Source: Prochlorococcus sp. AG-355-P16 (GTDB lineage: Bacteria; Cyanobacteriota; Cyanobacteriia; PCC-6307; Cyanobiaceae). From it: DNA of 64,000 nucleotides. Where the stretch lies: the NCBI GenBank assembly GCA_003278525.1, contig QCEQ01000003.1, positions 1 through 64,000 of the forward strand, read 5' to 3'. The translations under genes were made by a program, and so were the position numbers. Numbering within the stretch: the stretch's first letter is position 1; each line of letters starts with the position of its first letter. Below, in pieces: positions 25,898 to 33,695 of this stretch. The notes under the pieces are model-generated. The model did not search any database, had not been told where the DNA came from, and saw only the letters and a list, made by a program, of their open reading frames with translations.

Positions 25898-26737
25898 CTA
25901 GAAATCTCGATCTGTCAATATTTCAATACCATCTTTTAAAACAACTATTGTATGCTCCCATTGGGCCGATAGTTTTCCATCTTTTGTTATTACGGTCCAT
26001 CTATCATTTAGTGTTTTGCAAAATTTAGTCCCTTGATTAACGATTGGTTCTACCGCTAACGTCATTCCTTCACGAAGGACGACATTGGGCAATTCTTTGG
26101 TCCGAAAATTAAATACTGATGGTTCTTCATGAAGATTTCTTCCAACCCCATGACCTGTATAATCCTCAACAACACTAAAGCCATTTTTTACAACAATGTC
26201 TTCGATTTCCCCAGCCACATCTAGAAGCGTATTCCCTGCCTTGATTTTCGAAAGTCCTGCATACAATGCTTTATAGGCTACATCGCTAAGTTTTTGAGCC
26301 TTTGGACTAACTTCTCCTACACAAATTGAAATACAACTATCTCCATGGAAACCATCTAAATATGCCCCTGTATCAATTTTAACTAAGTCGCCATTTTTAA
26401 TTATTTTATTTTTACTTGGAATCCCGTGAACAACCTCATTATTAATACTAGAACAAATACTAGAAGGAAATCCATGGTAGCCCTTGAAACTTGGCACAGC
26501 TCCAAAACTTTTTATCCTCTTTTCTGCGAAATCATCTAAGTCTTTTGTACTCATTCCAGGTTTAATTAAATCATTAATTTCCCTCAAAACAGTTGCTACA
26601 ATCCTACTAGATTTTTTCATTAAATTTATTTCCCGTGAAGATTTTATTTCGATTCCTCTTCTCCTCTGAATAAAAGGAACTTGATCATTAACTTTGGAAT
26701 TATTTTTATTTAACAAAAGATCTGCAAAATGTCTCAT
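25898..26737 (-). CDS. map: Methionine aminopeptidase, type I
   Basis: The 279-residue enzyme removes N-terminal methionine from new proteins. The five metal ligands can be placed in [17 protein letters not shown] (two Asp), the [14 protein letters not shown] segment (His), MTLAVEPIV (Glu) and the C-terminal AQWEHTIVV (Glu). About 30 residues precede the usual catalytic start ([12 protein letters not shown]), rich in Lys/Asn/Arg; they do not look like the SH3-binding zinc-finger extension. The gene converges on the SDR gene and diverges from a small membrane-protein gene. Confidence 0.95.
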   Translation of the reverse strand: MRHFADLLLNKNNSKVNDQVPFIQRRRGIEIKSSREINLMKKSSRIVATVLREINDLIKPGMSTKDLDDFAEKRIKSFGAVPSFKGYHGFPSSICSSINNEVVHGIPSKNKIIKNGDLVKIDTGAYLDGFHGDSCISICVGEVSPKAQKLSDVAYKALYAGLSKIKAGNTLLDVAGEIEDIVVKNGFSVVEDYTGHGVGRNLHEEPSVFNFRTKELPNVVLREGMTLAVEPIVNQGTKFCKTLNDRWTVITKDGKLSAQWEHTIVVLKDGIEILTDRDF

Positions 26738-26828
26738 TGGAGTAAATAATAGTAATAGGTAAATATCTTCAAAATAGCCTTTATGGTCTTGGCTACCTTA
26801 AATCTATCAATAACAATAGTAAATAAAA

Positions 26829-27137
26829 ATGAAAACTTTATTTAATTCTAGGCAATTTCATAAGGCTTTGGCGCCCTGGGTTTTTCTTCCATTATTTATA
26901 TCTTCAATTACTGGTCTTTTTTATAGGGTTTCAAAAGATTTACTAGGTTACTCTAGAGAACAAGTTCATTGGTTAATGTCTCTCCATGAGGGCGAATGGC
27001 TTGGAGATAATGGAGAACTTATATACGTAATATTGAATTCCCTTGGGGTTTTATGGATGCTCGTAACAGGATTCCAAATGTTTTCAAAAACAATTTCATT
27101 TACCAAAAAGGTTACTAAAGGCGAGTCAAAAGGTTAA
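26829..27137 (+). CDS. Small PepSY-like membrane protein
   Basis: The 102-residue protein has two membrane segments (about 16-32 and 66-86). The pattern [26 protein letters not shown] at the N-terminus, then [14 protein letters not shown], then [14 protein letters not shown], resembles the PepSY-associated helix pair with conserved His residues. Such proteins are common in cyanobacteria and of unknown function; the His residues could bind heme or metal, which is speculation. It is 32 nt upstream of rplS on the same strand. Confidence 0.7.
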   Translation: MKTLFNSRQFHKALAPWVFLPLFISSITGLFYRVSKDLLGYSREQVHWLMSLHEGEWLGDNGELIYVILNSLGVLWMLVTGFQMFSKTISFTKKVTKGESKG

Positions 27138-27169
27138 GATATAGAACTTGTAGGACAATAAAGACCAAA

Positions 27170-27640
27170 ATGGCCAAAGAGAAACAAGAGAAGGAATTAG
27201 AAACCAGTATTAAAGCTGACGCATCAGTTGATGTGGCAGTTGAACAAAAAGAACAAAATACGGTTTCTGAGAATATTCAAACCTTAAGCGCATCTAATCT
27301 TATTAAGGAATTTGAGAATGAACAATTAAAAAAAGAATTACCTGAAATATATGTTGGGGACACTGTTAAAGTTGGTGTAAAAATTACAGAAGGTAATAAA
27401 GAAAGAGTCCAACCTTACGAGGGCGTTGTCATAGCAAAAAGGCATGGAGGTATCAACCAGACTATTACAGTTAGAAGAATTTTTCAGGGCATAGGTGTTG
27501 AAAGAGTATTTATGCTACATAGTCCACAGGTTGCCTCTCTAAAAGTTGAACGTAGAGGTAAAGTAAGAAGAGCTAAGTTATTCTATCTGAGAGATAGAGT
27601 AGGAAAAGCTACTCGCGTAAAACAACGCTTTGATCGATAA
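27170..27640 (+). CDS. rplS: 50S ribosomal protein L19 with N-terminal extension
   Basis: The L19 domain spans about residues 45-156, with [36 protein letters not shown] and the C-terminal [16 protein letters not shown] block intact. L19 lies at the 30S-50S bridge. About 40 acidic, Glu/Gln-rich residues ([24 protein letters not shown]) precede it, longer than in E. coli; picocyanobacterial L19 often carries such an extension. tRNA-Trp begins 53 nt downstream, followed by PSHCP, tRNA-Asp and gltX, making this a translation cluster. Confidence 0.96.
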   Translation: MAKEKQEKELETSIKADASVDVAVEQKEQNTVSENIQTLSASNLIKEFENEQLKKELPEIYVGDTVKVGVKITEGNKERVQPYEGVVIAKRHGGINQTITVRRIFQGIGVERVFMLHSPQVASLKVERRGKVRRAKLFYLRDRVGKATRVKQRFDR

Positions 27641-27693
27641 AGTTGTAAATTAATCAACTTATTGGTCACAAAGACGCTTATAATCATTTAGAT

Positions 27694-27766
27694 GCGTCGT
27701 TAGTTCAGTTGGTAGAACGCAGGTCTCCAAAACCTGATGTCGGGGGTTCAAGTCCTCCACGACGCG
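27694..27766 (+). tRNA. trnW: tRNA-Trp (CCA anticodon)
   Basis: A full cloverleaf can be drawn: acceptor GCGTCGT pairs with ACGACGC, with discriminator G. The anticodon loop is TCTCCAAAA with CCA, and the T-arm GGGGG-TTCAAGT-CCTCC contains one G-T pair. The gene is 73 nt and does not encode the 3-prime CCA. In many cyanobacteria secE-nusG follows tRNA-Trp; here PSHCP follows instead. Confidence 0.97.
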
Positions 27767-27801
27767 TTTAATCAACATTATGTAAATCATTTTTTCATAA
27801 G

Positions 27802-27996
27802 ATGGAGTTAGATCTTCAACCTGGGGACGTAGTTAAAGTCCTCGAATCAGCTGCTTTAGGATGGGTTCGTGCAAGAGTTATCAGAGTAAAGTCTGGTGGA
27901 AGAGTTGTCGTTCAAAGTGACCAAGGCAGAGAATTTACTGCTAGAGGCAATCAAGTTAGATTGATAGAACCTGCTGGTTTTAGACCTCAAAAATAA
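27802..27996 (+). CDS. PSHCP, hyper-conserved picocyanobacterial protein (SH3-like)
   Basis: The 64-residue ORF MELDLQPGDVVKVLESAAL... matches what I remember of PSHCP, the Prochlorococcus/Synechococcus hyper-conserved protein described as essentially invariant across the clade and absent elsewhere. Published work, as I recall it, reports association with ribosomal protein L2, PsaD and a Ycf48-like protein, and an SH3-like fold with RNA/tRNA binding. The sequence itself shows an SH3/KOW-like pattern (PGDVVKVL...WVRARVIRVKSGGRVVVQSD). It lies 35 nt after tRNA-Trp and 146 nt before tRNA-Asp. Its low lysine content and higher GC stand out from neighbours. Confidence 0.9.
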   Translation: MELDLQPGDVVKVLESAALGWVRARVIRVKSGGRVVVQSDQGREFTARGNQVRLIEPAGFRPQK

Positions 27997-28114
27997 ATAG
28001 TTGTTTTTACTAAAGCAGTTAAAAACTAATTATTTTTGTAAATCCTCAAATTAATAAATTTTTTTTTACAACCCCACAAATTAAGTATTATGATCTGATA
28101 ATTTTAAGAATGAA

Positions 28115-28134
28115 GTTCTAAATAAATTTAGAAC
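28115..28134. repeat. 9-bp inverted repeat just before tRNA-Asp
   Basis: GTTCTAAAT and ATTTAGAAC are exact reverse complements separated by AA, giving a compact hairpin that ends 8 nt before the mature tRNA-Asp 5-prime end. It could be a leader structure met by RNase P or a site overlapping the tRNA promoter. There is no T-tract on its 3-prime side, so it is unlikely to be a terminator. Confidence 0.6.
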
Positions 28135-28142
28135 AAAACTCT

Positions 28143-28216
28143 GGGACCGTAGTTCAACTGGTTAGAGCACCGCCCTGTCACGGCGGAAGTTGCGGGTTCG
28201 AATCCCGTCGGTCCCG
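28143..28216 (+). tRNA. trnD: tRNA-Asp (GTC anticodon)
   Basis: The 74-nt cloverleaf has acceptor GGGACCG pairing with CGGTCCC and discriminator G. The anticodon loop CTGTCAC carries GTC with stem CCGCC/GGCGG, and the T-arm GCGGG-TTCGAAT-CCCGT ends the gene. The 3-prime CCA is not encoded. The gltX start codon lies only 17 nt downstream, with no room for an independent promoter outside the tRNA. Confidence 0.97.
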
Positions 28217-28233
28217 TTTTTTCTAAAAAAAAT

Positions 28234-29664
28234 TTGGAAAAACGTTTAAGACTAGCCCCGAGTCCAACAGGTTTATTTCATATTGGGACAGCGCGAACAG
28301 CTCTATTCAACTGGTTGTATGCACAAAAAATAGGTGGAAAATTTCTAGTCAGAATAGAAGATACAGATTTTCTTCGATCTAAATCTGAATATACAAAAAA
28401 TATATTAGATGGTTTGAAATGGCTTGGACTTAAATGGGATGATGAACCTATTAAGCAAAGTGACCGAATTTCGATTCACAAAATTTATATCAAAAAGCTA
28501 TTGGAATGTGGAGCTGCATATAGGTGCTTTACAACAGAAGATGAAATATCTGAATTAAGAGAAGAACAAAAAAAGAAAGGATTACCTCCAAAGCATGATA
28601 ATAGACATAGAAATCTTTCAAAAGAAGAAATAGAAATATTCATATCCCAAGGCAGAACTTCAGTAATAAGGTTTAAGATTGATGAAAAAATTGAAATAAA
28701 ATGGGTAGATCAGATAAGAGGTGAAATCAAATGGCAAGGGAAGGATTTAGGTGGTGATTTAGTTTTGTCAAGAAGGGCTAAAGGTTATGAGATTGGAGAC
28801 CCTTTATATAATCTTGCAGTTGTAGTTGATGATAATTTCATGAATATTACTCATGTAGTAAGAGGTGAAGACCATATCTCGAACACTGCAAAACAAATAT
28901 TGATTTATAAAGCATTAAATTTTAATTTGCCAACTTTTTCGCATACACCCTTAATACTGAATAGCGAAGGGAAAAAATTATCGAAGAGAGATTGCGTTAC
29001 TTCAATCGACGAATTTAGAGAAATGGGATATTTACCTGAGGCCTTATCGAACTATATGGCCTTTTTAGGTTGGTCTCCAAAATCTGCTGATAGAGAAATA
29101 CTCTCGCTGAAAGAGATATCTGAAATTTTTGACTTATCAGAAATAAATAAAGCTGGAGCCAAATTCAGTTGGGAAAAACTCAACTGGATTAATTCTCAAT
29201 ATATAAAAAATATGGAATCAATAAAGTTAAGTGAGATCATAAAGAAATACTGGGACGATAATGATTGGGAGCCGCCATCTCAAGAATGGGCTTATAAATT
29301 AGCAATTTTGATTAGAGACTCTATGACTCTTTTAAAAGATTCAATTGATCAATCAAAACCATTTTTCTTAATACCTACAATTCAAAAAGAAGGACAAGAT
29401 TTTCTGGAAAACGATGATAGCAAATTATCTCTTAAACTAATCTTAGATTATTTAGTTAAACTAAATACTATAAAACTAACTAAAGAGAAAGCCAAAGAAA
29501 TAATAAACGAAATCTCTAAAAAGCATAATCTTAAAAAAGGGATATTAATGAAATCATTAAGAGTCGCTTTCTTTGGATCTCTCAGTGGGCCAGATTTAAT
29601 TCAAAGTTGGGAGCTTCTCGCAGAGACTAAAACCGATAGAACTCGAATTGAAAGATGTCTTTAA
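28234..29664 (+). CDS. gltX: Glutamyl-tRNA synthetase
   Basis: The 476-residue class I synthetase has the HIGH-type signature APSPTGLFHIGTARTALFNWL (about 7-27) and the KMSKS-type KLSKRD (about 248-253), with an alpha-helical anticodon-binding domain after that. In cyanobacteria it also charges tRNA-Gln for the amidotransferase route and supplies Glu-tRNA for tetrapyrrole synthesis. The start is TTG, 17 nt after the tRNA-Asp gene, with no ribosome site; no better in-frame start exists upstream. The message probably depends on tRNA processing or on a promoter within or before the tRNA. Confidence 0.95.
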   Translation: MEKRLRLAPSPTGLFHIGTARTALFNWLYAQKIGGKFLVRIEDTDFLRSKSEYTKNILDGLKWLGLKWDDEPIKQSDRISIHKIYIKKLLECGAAYRCFTTEDEISELREEQKKKGLPPKHDNRHRNLSKEEIEIFISQGRTSVIRFKIDEKIEIKWVDQIRGEIKWQGKDLGGDLVLSRRAKGYEIGDPLYNLAVVVDDNFMNITHVVRGEDHISNTAKQILIYKALNFNLPTFSHTPLILNSEGKKLSKRDCVTSIDEFREMGYLPEALSNYMAFLGWSPKSADREILSLKEISEIFDLSEINKAGAKFSWEKLNWINSQYIKNMESIKLSEIIKKYWDDNDWEPPSQEWAYKLAILIRDSMTLLKDSIDQSKPFFLIPTIQKEGQDFLENDDSKLSLKLILDYLVKLNTIKLTKEKAKEIINEISKKHNLKKGILMKSLRVAFFGSLSGPDLIQSWELLAETKTDRTRIERCL

Positions 29665-29674
29665 TCAATCAAAA

Positions 29675-30871
29675 TTATTTTTTGTGTCCTAATTCTAGTC
29701 TATTTGCCAAAGGTTTAGCTGAAAGTCCTTGAATTCCGACTGTCATCAAAATAGTAAGGAAAACTAAACCTTGGAGACGGCCAGCCCCAAGGATGCCAGC
29801 CTGCTCTAATCTGATAGAAAAAAGAGAAGCAACAGCTGCAGTAACAATACCTCTTGGGGCTAACCAGGCTAAAATTATTTTTTCTTTTAAGTTCAATTCT
29901 TTCCCAGTTGTTGCTATCCAGATAGAGATTGGGCGAACAATTACCATCAACATAAAAACGCAAACAACCCCTCCCCAGCCAAGCGGACTTAGTTCACCCC
30001 AAGAAACGTCAGCGGCCAAAAGAGGGAAAAGAACTGTTATTGCTAATTGAGCTAATTCACCAATTAGATTATCCAATCTCTCCTTATCTACAACTTCTCT
30101 TTTGCCTACAATAAAGCCTGCCGCGACAGAAGCAGGCAAGCCTGATTCTGGTAAAAAATATTCGCAAGTACCATACACAAGGAAAATAAATCCAAGGGTA
30201 ACTTGAAGCTCTATACCAAATGAGGCTTCATTTTTTATTTTTTTTAAAATTTCTGATAGTAACCATCCTGCGATTAATCCGATTAATACTCCTCCCCCTA
30301 ATCTTTGCATTAAAGCTATAAATACATCATTAATCCCACGGAGGTCACCTAAAGTCAGTTCTAAAAGCAGTAATGCTAGTACCGCACCAATGGGTTCAAG
30401 CAACAACCCCTCAGCTTTTAAGACTTCCGAGAGTGGGGAAGCTAATTTTATTTGTTCTACTAATGGAGAGACAACTGTTGGTCCTGTGGCTAGAACTATG
30501 GCACTATATATTCCTGCGACTTGCCATGAGAGGCCCGCCAGCCAATGCGCAATAAAAATTCCAGCTGATAATGAAATAAAAAGTCTTACTAATGAAATTT
30601 TCAAAACAGTATTTCTTATATTCCCCTCAGGCAGTTTTAAATTTAATCCGCCTTCAAAAAGAACCAAACAAACCAAAAGCCCCACAATAGTTTCTAGCCC
30701 TTGCCCGAGATCTAAAGGCTCAACAAGTCCTAATCCTGATCTTCCGATGAATAATCCAGAAAGCAATAAAATAACAACACTTGGGAATCCTGTAAAAGAA
30801 GATAATAATCTAGCGCAAGCACCTGCAAATACAGTTATCCCCCAAAGTAATCCAAGCCTTTCAGGCGTCAT
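29675..30871 (-). CDS. CPA1-type Na+/H+ antiporter
   Basis: The 398-residue protein is almost wholly hydrophobic with about 11-12 membrane segments. Early FPSVVILLLSGLFIGRSGLG and CLVLFEGGLNL, the central YSAIVLATGPTVVSPLV, and the late LAWLAPRGIVTAAVASLFS are family motifs of cation:proton antiporters of the CPA1 group. It lacks the long cytoplasmic tail of many NhaP proteins. It should exchange sodium for protons across the plasma or thylakoid membrane. The direction and cation are inferred from family only. It converges on gltX. Confidence 0.88.
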   Translation of the reverse strand: MTPERLGLLWGITVFAGACARLLSSFTGFPSVVILLLSGLFIGRSGLGLVEPLDLGQGLETIVGLLVCLVLFEGGLNLKLPEGNIRNTVLKISLVRLFISLSAGIFIAHWLAGLSWQVAGIYSAIVLATGPTVVSPLVEQIKLASPLSEVLKAEGLLLEPIGAVLALLLLELTLGDLRGINDVFIALMQRLGGGVLIGLIAGWLLSEILKKIKNEASFGIELQVTLGFIFLVYGTCEYFLPESGLPASVAAGFIVGKREVVDKERLDNLIGELAQLAITVLFPLLAADVSWGELSPLGWGGVVCVFMLMVIVRPISIWIATTGKELNLKEKIILAWLAPRGIVTAAVASLFSIRLEQAGILGAGRLQGLVFLTILMTVGIQGLSAKPLANRLELGHKK

Positions 30872-31034
30872 ATAAAAATATAAATAATAAAAATATTAAT
30901 TATTTTGATTAAATCAATAATCTTATCTCAAGTCCAATAAATAGAATACTTTTTAATTAAATTCATCAGCTGAACAAGAGTAACTTTTATTAAATCTTTT
31001 AAAACTTCTTTTAAGAAGATGAATTTTAGTTCAA

Positions 31035-31211
31035 TTAAGAAAACTGGCTTATTAAAGCAATAATTATGAAAATAATTCCTATCCCGACAGTTGCCATCCT
31101 TCCATTCCATATTTCAGCTTGAGGGGTAAAACCTCTTTTCCACAAATTTAGTTCTTTTTTATCAACAAAGTTTTTTGTTTCTTGAATCTCGATTTTAGGT
31201 TGTTTGTTCAT
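31035..31211 (-). CDS. hli: High light-inducible protein (Hli, one-helix chlorophyll-binding type)
   Basis: This gene is too short for the ORF track and was read directly: 58 residues starting MNKQPKIEIQ. The ...RGFTPQAEIWNGRMATVGIGII segment holds the chlorophyll-binding helix motif with conserved E-x2-N-x-R, followed by a hydrophobic stretch to the C-terminus. Hli proteins protect photosystems under excess light and other stress. It starts 5 nt after the tsaD stop, so it may be transcribed with tsaD or from a promoter inside it. A weak hairpin (CTTCT...AGAAG near 31005-31018) lies downstream. Confidence 0.9.
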   Translation of the reverse strand: MNKQPKIEIQETKNFVDKKELNLWKRGFTPQAEIWNGRMATVGIGIIFIIIALISQFS

Positions 31212-31216
31212 TGAAG

Positions 31217-32287
31217 TTAGAAAGGAGGATTTTCTTCGTAAAGGGTATTTGCTTGTTCAATTGATAGTCTTCCTGCGACACCTAATTTAAGGGAACTTAA
31301 ATGATCCTTAAATTTGATCCTGAACAACGCCGCCGCTCCAATCATTGCAGCATTATCTGTACAAAGATTAAGGGGAGCTAGATGAACTTTAATGGATTTT
31401 TTACGGGCTTCACTAATCATCATTTTTCTTAATGTATTGTTAGCAGCCACTCCCCCAACCACAACAACATTATCCAAACTATGATCATCTGCACATTTTA
31501 TTGTTCTCTCTACCAAGACCTCTGCCACTACTCTCTCAAAACTTGCAGCGATATCAGGAATTGGAACGGTCTTCCCATCCAAATTTATTCTCTCAACTAA
31601 TCTTAATACGGCAGTTTTTAGACCACTAAAAGAGAAATCATATTTTAGAAATCCACCTTTTTTATCAGAAATCCTACATTTTGGTAAATTAAATTTCATT
31701 GGGTCACCATTTTTAGCAATCTTTTCAATTGCCGGTCCTCCTGGATAACTAAGACCTAATAGTCTGCCAACTTTATCAAAGGCTTCTCCAGCAGCATCAT
31801 CGAAACTTCTCCCAAGTCTTTGCATTCTCCTCTTTTCATCAACTTTTATCAATTCAGTATGCCCACCGCTAACAAGTAATGTAAGAAAGGATTTCTTTGG
31901 GTAGTTTTCTGAAAAGAGAATTGAAGATAAATGCCCCTCCAAATGATGAATTCCCAAAAATGGTTTTGAATGTAACATGCAAAGTGATCTTGCAGTAATG
32001 GAGCCAACTCGTAAACAACCAACTAATCCAGGAGCTACAGTTGATGCAATATAATCAACTTCCTCAATTTTGATTTTTGATTCTTCTAAAGCCTTATCTA
32101 AAACAAAAGGTAATAACTCTAAATGCTTTCTAGCTGCAAGTTCCGGGACAACTCCTCCCCATTTTGAATGATCTTCAATTTGAGAGGCAATTATATTTGA
32201 ATGTATTCTGAAAGTATCGCCAATATTAGAAACTATTGAGACAGATGTCTCATCACAACTTGTTTCAATAGCTAAAACTTTATGCAT
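31217..32287 (-). CDS. tsaD: tRNA N6-threonylcarbamoyladenosine synthase subunit TsaD
   Basis: The 356-residue ASKHA-fold protein transfers the threonylcarbamoyl group to A37 of ANN-decoding tRNAs. AIETSCDETSVSIV (about 6-19), the metal-binding GIHHLEGHLSS segment with HxxxH (about 112-122), TLLVSGGHTELI and VVVGGVAANNTLRKMM are visible. Its stop lies 5 nt before the hli start on the same strand. It diverges from psaF with about 73 nt between starts, which should contain both promoters. Length and motifs are typical. Confidence 0.96.
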   Translation of the reverse strand: MHKVLAIETSCDETSVSIVSNIGDTFRIHSNIIASQIEDHSKWGGVVPELAARKHLELLPFVLDKALEESKIKIEEVDYIASTVAPGLVGCLRVGSITARSLCMLHSKPFLGIHHLEGHLSSILFSENYPKKSFLTLLVSGGHTELIKVDEKRRMQRLGRSFDDAAGEAFDKVGRLLGLSYPGGPAIEKIAKNGDPMKFNLPKCRISDKKGGFLKYDFSFSGLKTAVLRLVERINLDGKTVPIPDIAASFERVVAEVLVERTIKCADDHSLDNVVVVGGVAANNTLRKMMISEARKKSIKVHLAPLNLCTDNAAMIGAAALFRIKFKDHLSSLKLGVAGRLSIEQANTLYEENPPF

Positions 32288-32360
32288 TTTTGATTCAACT
32301 TGTTCTATTTTAATATTAATTTCTTACTTAACACACTACAGGAATTAAAGATTGCAACTT

Positions 32361-32915
32361 ATGAAATTCTTTTTTTCAATCATAACCTCAGTTTTTCTGT
32401 TCCTCGGAATTACTCCAATTGCTCTAGCTGCCAATGGGCCTGCTTTAAACGCAGATAGAGCTAGCACTGAATATACCGCTTCAGCCCTCACAAAATGCTC
32501 TGAAAATCCTAAATTCATTGAGAGAGCAAATTCTGCAACTACTCAAAAAGACATCGCAAGATTTGAAAGATACGGAAAAGCATCCTGCGGAGATGATGGT
32601 CTTCCACATTTAATAATTGGACCTCCTCTTGAGCCATGGGGAGCCCTTTTAAATAGAGGTCATGAGGGAGATTTACTTATTCCGGGAGTACTGTTCATTT
32701 ATATTGCTGGAATTATAGGTTGGTCAGGAAGAGAGTATCTGATTGAGTCAAAAAAGACTAAGAACCCAGCAGATCTTGAGATCATTATTGACCTAGACTT
32801 AGCCAGAAAATGCCTTGTGAAAGGAGCACAATGGCCTCTTCTTGCTAATAAGCAAGGTAGAAATGGAGATTTAAGAGAGAAAGATAATAATATTACACTT
32901 AATGGTCCTCGCTAA
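32361..32915 (+). CDS. psaF: Photosystem I subunit III (PsaF)
   Basis: I start the gene at the ATG at 32361 (MKFFFSIITSVFLFLGITPIALAA) rather than the track's TTG three codons earlier, because it gives a standard signal peptide cleaved after ALA. The lumenal domain with LTKCSENPKFIERANSA and ARFERYGKASCGDDGLPHLI, the two conserved Cys, and the later membrane helix (ILFIYIAGIIGWSGREYL type) match PsaF. PsaF docks the lumenal electron donor, plastocyanin or cytochrome c6. psaJ follows after 27 nt as usual. Confidence 0.96.
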   Translation: MKFFFSIITSVFLFLGITPIALAANGPALNADRASTEYTASALTKCSENPKFIERANSATTQKDIARFERYGKASCGDDGLPHLIIGPPLEPWGALLNRGHEGDLLIPGVLFIYIAGIIGWSGREYLIESKKTKNPADLEIIIDLDLARKCLVKGAQWPLLANKQGRNGDLREKDNNITLNGPR

Positions 32916-32942
32916 AATCTTTAAAAAACTTTCATAAAACAA

Positions 32943-33077
32943 ATGTTCAAAATTCTAAACACAAAATTTGTCAGATCTGCCCCAGTAGTAGCTGCAATTT
33001 GGCTAAGCCTTACTGCCGGAATAATTATTGAATTTAATAGATTTTTCCCAGATTTATTATTCCATCCAATGAGCTGA
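32943..33077 (+). CDS. psaJ: Photosystem I subunit IX (PsaJ)
   Basis: This 44-residue gene is absent from the ORF track. It reads [26 protein letters not shown]... with one membrane helix and the typical C-terminal [13 protein letters not shown] stretch. PsaJ is a small PSI subunit next to PsaF that helps position it and binds chlorophyll. It follows psaF directly on the same strand. No Shine-Dalgarno precedes the ATG, so translation may be coupled to psaF. A strong hairpin terminator follows 10 nt later. Confidence 0.95.
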   Translation: MFKILNTKFVRSAPVVAAIWLSLTAGIIIEFNRFFPDLLFHPMS

Positions 33078-33086
33078 TAAAGAGAA

Positions 33087-33122
33087 AATAATCAAGTTTT
33101 TATTAACTTGATTATTTTTTTT
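33087..33122 (+). terminator. Intrinsic terminator of psaF-psaJ, overlapping the gmk 3-prime end
   Basis: AATAATCAAGTT (33087-33098) pairs perfectly with AACTTGATTATT (33105-33116) around a 6-nt loop, and is followed by T residues to 33122. It lies 10 nt after psaJ. The stem covers the last codons and stop of the convergent gmk gene, whose C-terminal IKLIKT is encoded by the hairpin. On the minus strand the tail is TTTTCTC, so it may terminate gmk too. Confidence 0.82.
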
Positions 33123-33646
33123 GCTGTTTCATCAACATTGTGATTTGTTAATGCAAAATCAAATTGATTTGATACAGAAATCTCATAATTAGCCCTTGAG
33201 AGTCTTTTTTTAATTGCCTCTTCTTTTTCTGTACCTCTATTTCTTATTCTTCTTTCTAACTCTTTTTTATCCGGAGGAAGTAAAAATATTGACAGTGAAT
33301 TAGGAAACTTATTTTTTATTTGCCTTGCACCCTCTACTTCAATTTCAAGTAGTACGGTAAATCCCTTTTTTATTTTCTCATTAACAGAAGATAAAGGGGT
33401 TCCATAGTAGTTCCCAGCAAATTGAGCCCATTCAAGAAACAGATTTTGTTTAATCATTTCTTTAAACTTTTCTTGATTTAAAAAGTAGTAATTTTTTCCG
33501 TCCTTCTCTCCCTCTCTAGGTTCTCTAGTGGTTGCAGAAATTGAAAGCCAAAAATTATTTTCTTTACCTAATATTGCTTTAACAACTGTTCCTTTACCTA
33601 CTCCGCTTGGCCCAGTAAGGATAATAAGTTTTTTTTGATTTTTCAT
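33092..33646 (-). CDS. gmk: Guanylate kinase
   Basis: The 184-residue enzyme phosphorylates GMP to GDP with ATP. The P-loop LTGPSGVGKGTV (about 9-20), the TTREPREGEKDGKNYYFL GMP-binding segment (about 39-56), and VLLEIEVEGARQIK (about 93-106) are intact. The last residues (IIKLIKT) are encoded within the psaF-psaJ terminator hairpin, so this 3-prime end is under two constraints. It diverges from the NFACT-type gene with about 50-75 nt between starts. Confidence 0.95.
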   Translation of the reverse strand: MKNQKKLIILTGPSGVGKGTVVKAILGKENNFWLSISATTREPREGEKDGKNYYFLNQEKFKEMIKQNLFLEWAQFAGNYYGTPLSSVNEKIKKGFTVLLEIEVEGARQIKNKFPNSLSIFLLPPDKKELERRIRNRGTEKEEAIKKRLSRANYEISVSNQFDFALTNHNVDETAKKIIKLIKT

Positions 33647-33695
33647 ATTAAATTTTTTACAGTAAGATAAAAATCTTGTGATTTAAAAAGGAATA

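Noticed and set aside
27641-27693. Short stem AAGTTG...CAACTT after rplS as a terminator
   Set aside because: Only 6 bp, no T-tract, and a tRNA follows closely; read-through into tRNA-Trp is as likely.
27997-28060. Imperfect hairpin with T-runs after PSHCP as a terminator
   Set aside because: Stem needs a bulge and is nearly all A-T; it is not distinguishable from background AT-rich sequence.
29715-30875. Several plus-strand and minus-strand ORFs over the antiporter gene
   Set aside because: All are shadows of the 398-residue antiporter, without family motifs or start signals.
30928-31110. 60-residue minus-strand ORF MEWKDGNCRDRNYF...
   Set aside because: It is a frame-shifted shadow of the real hli gene (31035-31211), whose Hli motif is in another frame.
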